A stretch of 64,000 nt of DNA from Dirofilaria immitis (taxonomy: Eukaryota > Nematoda > Chromadorea > Rhabditida > Onchocercidae). The DNA is taken from the NCBI GenBank assembly GCA_024305405.1, contig JAKNDB010000109.1, forward strand, positions 682,001 to 746,000, given 5' to 3'. Under the pieces are notes generated by a model. It did not search any database, was not told the DNA's origin, and was given only the letters and a program-made list of their open reading frames with translations. The position numbers and the translations under genes were made by a program. Every line of letters starts with the position of its first letter. The stretch's first letter is position 1. Positions 28,401 through 38,816 of the stretch are shown piece after piece.

Positions 28401-29190
28401 TTTAGTTTGATTAATTTTTGCTAATTAACGAATAATATTTTTTCCTTCGCTTATTAATAAGCTCTTCAGTCATGCTTGATGTTTCCGCACTTTTTATTAT
28501 GATTCAACGCATTACATCATCCTTCCGATTTATCCGGACACATTATTACATCATTCTTACATCTTGTTTCAGTGTTTTCCGTCCTTCTCGTCATCCTTTG
28601 ATAAATTACATCATCCTTCCGTCTTATTTCCATATTTTTCATCATATTTTGAGCAGCATTATTACGCATTATAATACAATTAATTTTGAATGTCAAATTT
28701 AATAAAATATTGATAATAAATTATAATAACTGTTGATAGAATATTTTTTCAGATAGCCTTACCAGGTATTGCAAGTGGTGCATTTTTTGATAATTTATGG
28801 AGCAAATATCTACAACCGGGTGATATACTTACTAAGGTTATTCCATTTATTTCATTACATTTATATAAAAATTTTAATTAAGAAATTATTTCTTGAACTT
28901 TTATCTTTTTCTTTTGCCATACATAAAAAGAAATTTAATCAAAAATTTCGAAAGTAATTTAGACGTTTTTTGAATTTTTTAAGAGAAAATCTTCACATGA
29001 GAAATCCAATCAAAATAATAATGGAGGATTTTATATATACATTAATCAAGCAACTTCATTTATGATATTAATTGGTGTCTTTTTCCCATCTGCTACAGGT
29101 TCTCCTTTCGTAATTTATAAAAATTTAATTAATTGCAATAAAAGCTATATAAATATATATATATACCTGTAATAATATCAATATCATTTT

Positions 29191-29224
<34 letters not shown>

Positions 29225-32200
29225 AATGATATTATTATAATAGAAATTAATAAGAAAATTTTCAAAGTTAATATTTGTAATAGTTCTAATTATCATAAGA
29301 TATTGTAGTTTTTGGAAAATCAATTTTTTTCTTCGGAGTGCCGAAGAGTTAAAGGAAGATGACAAAGCAATACTTGCTTTTGTGCAAGATCAAAATCAGG
29401 TTATGTTTAATCAAGTTGAAAATTTAAGAGAAATTTGCCAATCTTTAGGAATAATGGCTGGTTCAAATCGTTCGGGAAATTTGAAAGATGCGTCACGTTC
29501 AATACCGCTTGGCACGCTTGGTGCGCAAGTTACTACTACAATTGTCTGTTAGTCCTTTCTTATTTCTTTATTTCATTTCTAAATTAAAATGGTAGAAAGA
29601 AAAAAACACACAAAAAAGTAGCGGAATTACAAGATTTTATCAACTTGTCGAGATTATGGTTATTTATTTACTCTATTTTATAATATAGCTAGCATATGAT
29701 AGTGATAGTGATTTAGATGAAGGATAATGATAACAGTAATGGTAATAATAATAGTAATGATAATAATAATAATGATTTTAGAAATAAGCTTTAAAAGTAG
29801 ATATTTATTATTATGAAGATATTTGTTGTTGCTTAAAAATTTTTCTGTCCAAAAATTATGCAGCGAAATTTGATGCAGTGATTCATTGTAATCATATGAA
29901 TAAATATATTTATCAGTAATCGTTCAATATTTATTTACTTATTGATATTGAAGCCAATCAATGGTTAAAGAGAACGAAGAAGCAGCATTTTAAGGATTGA
30001 AAATATGTATTATTAATTTTATAAATTTAACGGTCATTTTGAATTACTATCGAAAGTGTGTGTATTCACTATTTTATTTTTATTGTCTTATAATTTATTT
30101 GACTTTTTTATATGAATAATTAAATTTCCATCGAATTTTTCCTATTTTTTCATCGTTATCATTTATAATTGATATAATGGTAGCAAGCAGATAAAATGCT
30201 AAAATATATATTGCTAAAGTTTTTTAAATAAATTAGTAAATATATTTTGAATACATTAATTAAAGTAAAATAATTCTAATAACAGATATTATTATTGTTT
30301 TTCTATCTAACAAATTTATACCATATTTGATATATGAAATTTAGTTGCGTATTAATTAATAGAAAAAATAAATATGTTATCAAATAATTTGATAGTTTTA
30401 TAAATTCTAGCAATAATTTAATATGTGTTCTACTTAAATAGGGTACCATAAACTGAAATTTTTATTATTAATTAGTCAATTAATTAATTTATAGATTTAA
30501 GTGGTGTAATTTTATTTGGCGCTTCTGTTTCGGAAATGTTTATTCGTGACAAATTTGGCCAATCAGCAATGAATAAATTAGTTATTGCAGAACTTGCTGT
30601 ACCGTATCCAACAGTCATCCTTGTTAGTTGTTTACTTATCTTTTGCTTTGTTTTTTTTTCTTATCAAATTTTATAGTTCTAAAAATTTTCCAGTTATTTT
30701 TCCTTAATTCTCTTGTATATGATTAAAAAATAAAATAGAGCGAGAAAGTGTAAAATTATCATTTTTCGTGAATTTATAATTTGATAATTTTAATCTAATT
30801 TTAGGCTGGTTGTTTCTTATCAACGGTAGGTGCAGGTATGCAATCGTTAACCGGTGCACCACGACTTTTGCAAGCAATTGCTAGTGATGATGTAATACCA
30901 TTCCTTTCACGATTTCAACAAATGGATTCGAGAGGTGAACCGATACGTGCAATTTTACTTACTTTATTGATCTGTGAATGTGGTATATTGATTGCAGTTA
31001 TCGAGAATATCACTGCTCTTATCACTCAGTAAGTTTTTACGTCATTGTTGTCATTGGTTAGTTTTAAATATATTAAGCTTATATACAAATCAAATTTAAT
31101 AGATAATATTATTTCTTCCATTTATTCATAATGCTAAAATTAGCAAAATTTAGCCATTTAAAATGGAACAATAAAAGAATTATAAATTTAAATAAAATAA
31201 TTTAAAATCTTGAAAATTCCCTTGAAAAAAATTGTTTTTCTTTTTTTTCCTGGAATTAGAATAAAGATAAATATAGACGATACAAATTTTCATTTAGTAA
31301 TAAATTATATTTTTATGCTGATTTCAGGTTTTTCCTGATGTGCTATTTGGGAGTTAATACGGCATGTGCCTTACAAAGTATTCTTCGTGCTCCTGGCTGG
31401 CGTCCATCATTTCGTTATTTCCACTGGTCATTATCATTGCTTGGCTCAATTTTATGTATTGCTGTAATGTTTATTTCAGCTTGGCATTATGCTCTTGTTG
31501 CAATTTTCATTGGAGCTACTGTTTATAAAGTAAATTTAAATTTAATTTTATTACGTCTCATTTGATAATTGTGATCACAGACGCTCAGCTGGTGATAAAT
31601 TGATAGATTAAATTCAAAATTTGTCCATGAACATTTGATATGATTATATCGTTTGGCATATTATTCTGTTCGGAAATATTTTTAATTAGTAATTCATATG
31701 CCAAACATAATCACGTTATTTTTAATTACAAATGTATACGTCATAAGCATAATCACGTGTAATTGTTACTGCTTTGTTTTTTTATCATACTAGTTGATTA
31801 AAATTCATATTTAGTTAGTATTAAGATTTGAATAATACAAAAATAAAGTAAATTATAAGTATTTGATTAATTTCTCTTTATAGTATATCGAATATGCTGG
31901 TGCAGAAAAAGAATGGGGTGACGGATTGCGTGGTTTAAAACTTTCAGCAGCACGTTTTGCTCTTCTTAATGTTGAAAATCGTCCACAACATACAAAGGTA
32001 GTAATATTTTAATCTTATCATTTTGTACTTAACAATACTGATACATATTTCATATTCATTTCTATATTTTATTCATCTAAGTTTTAATATTATTTCTGCG
32101 TAAAATGAATGAACAATTTAGTAGAAATTAAATTTTCTGTTTCCAGCAAATAATTTCTTTACTTCAGAAAGAAAATTTAAACCTGAAGATAATTCTCTAA

Positions 32201-35200
32201 AAGGAATTTCAAATATATCAATTATTACTATCTATAAATAAGATTTAAAATAGAAATTCATTTTTCTCTAATTTCCGACAAGATTTTTAAAAATTAGATA
32301 AAAACGAAAATCGATAATCGAATTAACAAGTACTCTTTTCTTGCCATATTTGAAAGTGATTTCTATTTTTTTCTTTCTTTTGTCACTTATCAAAAAAATT
32401 TGATAAATTTTAATAAATATTTTAGAATTGGCGTCCTCAGTTACTTGTCATAGCGCCTGATTCAAAAGAATGCGAAAATGGATTGTTTGCATTTGTGTCA
32501 CAATTAAAAGCTGGAAAAGGTCTTACACTAATTGCTAAATGTATTGAGGGTAATTTTATTAAACATGCTGATGCTGTTGAAATGGCTCGAAATGTAAGTG
32601 ATAGTAATTTAATAAAATTTTTTTCTGAAAAAATGAAAAAATTTGAACGAATTTATGATGGTATATATTACATGAAATAGTAGGCATTTTGATGTTATTA
32701 TTGATAAAAGAAATAAAAATTTGAAATTTTTCAAAAATTTCATTAAATCTTTTACCGTTTTACTTAATTATATGAATTATCAATGATTAAATAAATGAAA
32801 ATTTTGAAAATTTTCGAAGATTTCAGTAAAATTTTAATTAATTTGTTTAACGACATGAATTATTTTCAAATTAAGGAAATCATCATTTCTAGGAGATGGA
32901 TCAACAAATTAAGTTGCATAAAATACATGGATTTTACGATATTTTAATGGTGAATAATATTATCGAAGGAATATATTGTCTTGTTCAGGTTTGAATATCT
33001 ATCAATTATCTATTATAAATTTGATACAGTTGAAGTACAAGTATCATATGATCTTGTTAAATTTCATTGATTAAATTTTGATAATTTTCGTAAATGTATC
33101 TTATTATAGACATCCGGTTTGGGTGGCTTACGACATAATACGGTTGTTGTTGCATGGCCTGATGAATGGGCGACATCACATGAAATTACTGTTTGTCAAC
33201 GATTCGTTAGTACGTTACGTGCAGCTGATGCTGCAGATTGTGCAATACTGGTACCGAAAAATGTCAAAATATTTCCATCTTCGCAGGTTAAGGTATACAT
33301 ATATTTATTTGATTGTAATAATAATATCTTTTGAAGGAATGATAGATTTATTTGATGAAAAAAATCAAAAAAACGATATCTTAAAATGTTATATTTTGTA
33401 AAATTTAAAATAATATATCAAATTTTCTGATTAATTCTAACTGATAATCATAGGAAGATTCAAAGTTTTAATTTTTTTCCTTAGATACATGGTTATTTGG
33501 ATGTGTGGTGGATTGTACATGATGGTGGCCTATTGATGCTTTTACCATTTCTTTTGAAGCAAAGTAAAACTTGGCGTAACACACGCCTAAGACTATTTAC
33601 TGTTGCTCAGATGGATGATAATACTTTTAATATGAAGAAAGATTTGGAAACATTCTTATACCATTTACGAATTGAAGCGCAAGTTTTTGTCATCGAATTG
33701 GTTTGTGTTTAAAATAGATCAATGAGCAAGAATAATAGGAATAGCTTATAATATAATTTTTATGTGTTAATAATTTTTGGTATTTATCAATTTTTTAATA
33801 ATCAAAAATATGACAAACTAGATAAATTGATAAGTAATGCTAGGTGAAATAATAAATAAATTATAGAATTTTTTCTTCGTTAATTAATGTTAAAATGCAT
33901 TTTGATGATTTTGTGGTATTTTTTTAATTGCTAACTGTCTATATGAAGTAAATCTTTCTGTTCCAGTATATTTTAATTTTTTCATTTCCAATTTTTTTGT
34001 TCATGTAAGTTTTACCAATTTATTTGTCATCTTTTTTTGATTTTTTCTTTTTCTGCAGCCAGATTCGGATATTTCGGAATATACATATGAAAAAACAATG
34101 AAGATGGAAGAAAGGTACGATTGTTAAAAGATATGCAAGTTGGGGAACGAAAATTGGATATTCAGTCAGCTGTTGTTGAAGCGGCTCGTGAAAGGAAATT
34201 ATCTCGTATCAGTGAAGATGATCAATTGATGCATGCCAAGGTTTTGCTAAATTTTACCAAGTTGAAAAATGAGAAAAACGAAAGAAATGATAAAACTTTA
34301 AAGATGAATTTGATGAGTAAACTATTTACATCTTTTCATACCACAGTATGTTAGTTGTGACTTCAAGTAATTGATTCTTATTCCAATTTTTCAAAGTTGG
34401 GAATTTTAGAAAGAGAATTGAAATAGTTTAAAATTAGTTTTTTAGATGATTTAAAGTACGTTCAGCTATAATTATCATTGATCTATTGAATGTTGCAGAA
34501 TGAAAAATCTGATCCAACAGAGGTGATAATGGAAGAAGGTGAATTAACAGAAGTTACAACACTTGACAGAAGCGAACAATCTCGAGTTCATTTCAGCGGA
34601 GATGATATTGTACTATTTTATCTAGCTGTCAATTGATAATATCATTTCTATATTTTCTAGAGTTGATAACAAATATCATTTCAATTAGTTATTTCGCAGC
34701 GAACACATTTCCACTTATTTCTTCTCTCATATTTCTCATCTCTTGCAATCATTTTTAAAATTTACCTCTAGTAAACCTCAACTTCCGAAGGAAAGGATTT
34801 TTCTATTCAATGTTTTATACTATACTATCTTTTTTAATATCTCGGCATAATATAACTTAGTATAATATGATAAGAATAGTCATTATAAATCATTTAACTT
34901 TTTCAGACACTGACTGAAAATGATACAAAAGATATCCCGGAAAGCACGGAAATGTTCGATAATGATTTATCACTACCAATCAATCTAATTAATGATGAGA
35001 AATCAAGCAATATTGTTATCAGAAATGAATGCTTTGGTGTGATGCGGAAAAATTTTAATGTAAGAAAAATGCATACTGCTGTAAAATTGAACGAATTAAT
35101 GCGAGAGAAAAGTCCGGATGCTCAACTTGTCATCGTTAATTTACCTGGTCCTCCGGAACTTGGAAGCGGGCAATATTGTTAGTTCTTTAAACTTTTTCTT

Positions 35201-35843
35201 ACTTTAAGGTTTTACTAAAACAATTCACATATTTCACAATTGTGACCTTGGCTAACAGGTTAAATACAATATATTAGTAACAAAAATCCATCTTCACAAC
35301 AGGAAATATGTTAGTTCTATCGTCTATAAGATCGGCTATGTTCGGTTAAATCGTCAGGAAAGCAGAATGCCATGTTTATTCTTGACAGTGGAGTTATTTT
35401 AAGATGATATATTAATTCTCATTAGCACAGTTCTATTTACAATTTGGGTTTTAGGTTGAGGTAAAATTTTTTTCCTATAAACCTTTTATAAAATGTATCA
35501 ATTTCTTCTAATAAAATTTCACTATTTATTGTTAATCTCATCATGATGGCAAAGGATGGGTAGTGTTGAAATATTACAAATTTTAATTTCATATTGGCTA
35601 ATCATAATCAACTAATCAAAATTCAATTATTGCTATAAATAGGTGGAAGAATTTTGCTTTAATTATATTTCATAGAGATTGGAAATGAATTTTTTTATCA
35701 ATATGAATGACAATTAAATGATAATTTCGATAATGAATGATCATTTTATAGATATGGAATTTATTGAAGCATTGACGGAAGGTTTGCAAAGGATTTTATT
35801 GGTAAGAGGTACTGGCACCGAAGTTGTTACCATATATTCATGA
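16472..35843 (+). CDS. kcc: Electroneutral K-Cl cotransporter (SLC12 family, KCC type)
   Basis: KCCs export K+ with Cl- across the plasma membrane to control cell volume and neuronal Cl-. Exons: 16472-16624, 24888-24952, 25239-25354, 25872-26014, 26230-26415, 27082-27192, 27363-27466, 28014-28215, 28753-28836, 28984-29098, 29449-29547, 30495-30622, 30805-31028, 31328-31529, 31884-31997, 32426-32593, 32893-32988, 33110-33286, 33485-33700, 34059-34345, 34499-34609, 34907-35177, 35752-35843; about 1155 residues. Landmarks: [18 protein letters not shown] at TM1, [18 protein letters not shown], an NCT glycosylation site in the large outer loop, [49 protein letters not shown], and the family C-terminus [15 protein letters not shown] holds the Thr known as a WNK/SPAK phosphosite in vertebrate KCCs. 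Missing bases are inferred at 16498-16500, 25349-25353, 25935-25939 and 34114-34115. Which worm KCC paralogue this is cannot be told. Confidence 0.95.
18161..18192. repeat. CA-dinucleotide microsatellite
   Basis: An interrupted (CA)n tract within KCC intron 1. Open frames on both strands over it are artefacts of the repeat. Confidence 0.85.
19146..19186. repeat. Perfect inverted repeat, 19-bp arms, 3-base loop
   Basis: The left arm at 19146-19164 begins AATAAAATCC; the right arm at 19168-19186 is its exact reverse complement, separated by TTT. It lies in KCC intron 1, beside a TATG microsatellite. No terminal duplication marking a transposon was seen. Confidence 0.85.
21926..21963. repeat. 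Inverted repeat, 15-bp arms with one mismatch
   Basis: Arms AAATTCGTGCTATTA (21926-21940) and TAGTAGCACGAATTT (21949-21963) flank TTTCCCAA. One mismatch would be a G-U pair in RNA. It lies in KCC intron 1. Confidence 0.8.
22816..22865. repeat. Exact 25-bp tandem duplication
   Basis: TTGAGATATATGCACTGCCA plus TAAGT occurs at 22816-22840 and again at 22841-22865 without a mismatch, which suggests a recent duplication. Confidence 0.9.
26681..26752. repeat. Imperfect hairpin in KCC intron 5
   Basis: The left arm 26681-26708 (ATTAAATTGTATAC...) pairs with the right arm 26718-26752 (...ACACGATTTAAT). There is one bulge of several bases, a 14-bp uninterrupted inner stem ending GAAAGATGAT, and a 9-base loop. 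This pre-miRNA-like size and shape lies inside a stop-poor stretch described in the findings. Confidence 0.7.
28494..28640. repeat. Diverged minisatellite in KCC intron 8
   Basis: Several degenerate copies of ACATCATCCTTCCG(T/A)TTTAT-like units, less AT-rich than the surroundings. Confidence 0.55.
29150..29240. repeat. TA microsatellite flanked by inverted arms
   Basis: A long (TA)n tract in KCC intron 10. It is bracketed by TAATATCAATATCATT on the left and AATGATATTATTA on the right, which could pair. A shorter TA run precedes it. Confidence 0.75.
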
Positions 35844-36009
35844 AATTGATAAGCATTTTGTTCCGTATGATAATATAGCAAAAGTCTCATATGATCAAAG
35901 ATTAATAATAATCATTCAAATTTATGGCCACAAATTTTTGTGCATCATCTTTATTCATTTTATTTTTTTGCCGCGGTTTTATAACTCTTTTTTCTAAATT
36001 CCTTTTCCG

Positions 36010-36010
<1 letters not shown>

Positions 36011-36051
<41 letters not shown>

Positions 36052-36060
36052 GTGTGTGTT
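36011..36060. repeat. TG-dinucleotide microsatellite
   Basis: About 24 TG units with TATG interruptions downstream of the KCC stop. The Cys/Val open frame over it is an artefact. Confidence 0.9.
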
Positions 36061-37649
36061 TTTTTATTTGCAAGATTTATGTCGGAAATTTAAGAAGTTT
36101 TAATTACTCATTATTTGTGCTTTTAATATTTTATACATATTTGTGTATTTCATTGTCAATTATTTTTGGCACATTTTCAAATGAAACAACTCCTTCAAAT
36201 GATAGCAATTATTTTGAATTGGAATAAAATTTTTGAAATAATTCATTCTTGAAGATTTTGCAATAGTTTGCTATAAAATTATGTACACTCGTTTGTTTTG
36301 GTCTTCCTACTTCTTATCTCTCTTCTCTTCAATTATATAAATATATATTTTTATCCTATATAAGATTGATTAATCTCATTAAATAATAAGCTACAATCAG
36401 AATTAAGATTGATCTCACCTAATGATAAATTATAATTCTATAGGTTTGATCTCATTAAACGATCTTTAAATTGTCTTTTAACGAAGCCACTAAATGATTT
36501 AATGTGGCCAAATAACTTGGCTTATGTCAACTTTTATTTGCTACAATATAATTTATGAATATTTCTTGATCAAACATTTTTTTTCAATCGCTATATCATC
36601 ATTTAAATTATTTATTGGTCGGGAAGAAATGCTAAACAATTAATTATCTCATAAAGCCAAGATCTTTAGCCTTTTCTTTCCTGATATTTCCGATTTTGAA
36701 TGATTAAAAACGAAATCCCGAATAAATCGTGTTTTCCTATTTTACGCTCTTTTTTTTCTTTTGAAAATATTCAGATGATGAATTATGGTTTAGTTATTGA
36801 TAAGAAAAAGCAAAAGTAGGAAAAGGTAGAACATTATCAATTCTTGTTTCAATATTTGCTTTCTTGATTTTATTACATTTTATGCTTAAAATATAATTAA
36901 TTGAATTCGAAATTCAACCATCCTTAATTAATGCTTTGTATGAAAAAGTGAGTACTGTTATATCTTTAAATATGATGCATAACTTTTTTTTCTTTGCTTT
37001 ATATTATAATTAGTATATTTTATTACTGATATCAATTCTTTGCATTTTAATTAATTAGCTATTCAGTTCTTAATTTTTTTGCTATTTTTTTGCCGTTATA
37101 TTTTCAAATAAAACAAATATAAAATGATATTTTGGTACATTCTTAAATTCTATCGTTCATCCTGAAACATATCTGAAAACAAAATTTCTTCACATTAATA
37201 CTGATAATTGCGGTTTTCATAATCTTACGGAAATCTTTTAAAAAAAGAGATGAAGTTTTGAGATTACAATGATACTCGAGATTGTATTGATAAATGATAA
37301 TTGAATGCATAATTTGAGAGTCGGAAGGAATGTCGGTCGATGCCTTAAAACATTCTGGAAAATTTTCATCTTTTATCATATCAGCATTTGATAAGCAAAT
37401 TCTGCTAATAAGATCGGTCTTCATGTTTCATTTTATTGTAAAAATTTTACGAGGAAAAAGCAGATTAAAAGAGTAAGAAATTTTAAATTGAAATTTCAAA
37501 CTTTGCTAAAGAATATAATTTGATAAATCGAGAGGAAACGGGGAGGGAATTACACATGAATTTGTCGGATCAATGTATTTTCGTCGAATATTTAATGATG
37601 AATAAATATTGAACTTTAAATTTCAAAACTTATTTTTCAAATCATTAAT

Positions 37650-38080
37650 GCATGATATTTAATAACTTAAATATTCAAATTGATTTTTGGTAAATGAAAA
37701 TACTAAAAATTTGAAATAATGTTAATATTTTGTTTCATTTCAAATTCGTATCGAAAAATAAAGCTCCCTTAGCTAAAATTTCATGGAATAGTTAATCATT
37801 ATTATCACATAGCATTTGATAACTGAAATATTCAAATTAATTTTTAATAAATGAAAATGTGAAAAATCTAAAATTTAGTATAATATTTTTTCTTTCTTTA
37901 AAAAAATTTTCCTAGCTAAAATTTTATATATATAAATGATAATGATTATTTTTATTGTATTTGATAATTCAAAGATTAAAATTAATTTTTGATAAATGAA
38001 AATATTAAAAATACTAGAAATAAAATACAATATTTTTTTTTTTGTAAAAAACAAAGTTTTTTTAGCTGAAATTGATAAAA
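37650..38080. repeat. Diverged threefold repeat, about 150-bp period
   Basis: Three related copies begin near 37657, 37814 and 37959. Each carries TTTGATAACT(G)AAATATTCAAATT, then AATTTTT(G/A)(A/G)TAAATGAAAAT, a (A)ATATTTTTT block, and CCTTAGCTAAAATTT or its variant TTTTAGCTGAAATT. Indels are common. Confidence 0.65.
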
Positions 38081-38340
38081 TAATTGATTATTTAAATATC
38101 AAATATTAATTGATACTATATATATGTATATGTAATGTGAGATAAGCTTAATTTATAACGAGAGAGAAATAAATGATTAAGTGGGTCTTAATTACTTTAA
38201 GAAATTGTAAGATGGATTGGATGAGAATTAATTATCATTCGTTTTGAAGAGAAGGCGAAAATTGAAAGACGAATTGCTCTTTAAGCATCTTCATCATTAT
38301 ATTATATATTCCTTCTATTTCTTCATCGTCTTCTTCATCG

Positions 38341-38405
38341 CCTTCATTATCATCATCATTATCATCATCATCATCATTATCATCATCTCATTCGTCTTCA
38401 TCGTC
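38341..38405. repeat. ATC/TCA microsatellite upstream of the astacin gene
   Basis: Interrupted (TCA)n and (ATC)n tract about 410-480 bp before the astacin start codon. A similar motif recurs inside its first exon. Confidence 0.8.
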
Positions 38406-38816
38406 TTTTGCAAAGGAGGAGTTGAAATGTTCGTTGGGTTGAGGTTTCGAAAGTATTCAGGCTTTAGTGTTCAGTCATTTAGCTGCTAATATTTCTTCCA
38501 ACCTTGTTTCAATCCATTCTATCCATCCATTCATTCATTCATTCTCTATCTATTTCCATTTTCTTTGGTATTATCATTTTGAAATTAAGCGACGATATTT
38601 TACTCTTTTCAATCATCGATCTATTATCTATCGATCACTGACCAACTATTATCACTCTACAATCAGTTAAAATTTCATTTGCAAATAATTTATTCCGTTA
38701 ACATTATTCTTTTAATTGTTATATTAAAAGAAATTTGATGTGCTAAATTAGAATATTTGCATAGATCTGTATTTATCTTTAAGGTTGAAAAAATAAAACA
38801 AAAAAAAAACTTTATT

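Larger units (their letters stand above)
35844..38816. other. Intergenic region between KCC and the astacin gene
   Basis: It holds a candidate KCC polyadenylation signal AATAAA at 36223-36228, a TG microsatellite, a threefold diverged repeat, and TCATC-rich microsatellite DNA shortly before the astacin gene. Short open frames such as 37143-37424 (minus) and 38244-38489 (plus) have no splice, domain or composition support. Both flanking genes are on the plus strand, so the promoter of the astacin gene should be in the right half. Confidence 0.5.

Noticed and set aside
33078..33401. 107-residue ORF over KCC exon 18
   Set aside because: Wrong frame; the exon frame [20 protein letters not shown] is the conserved one.
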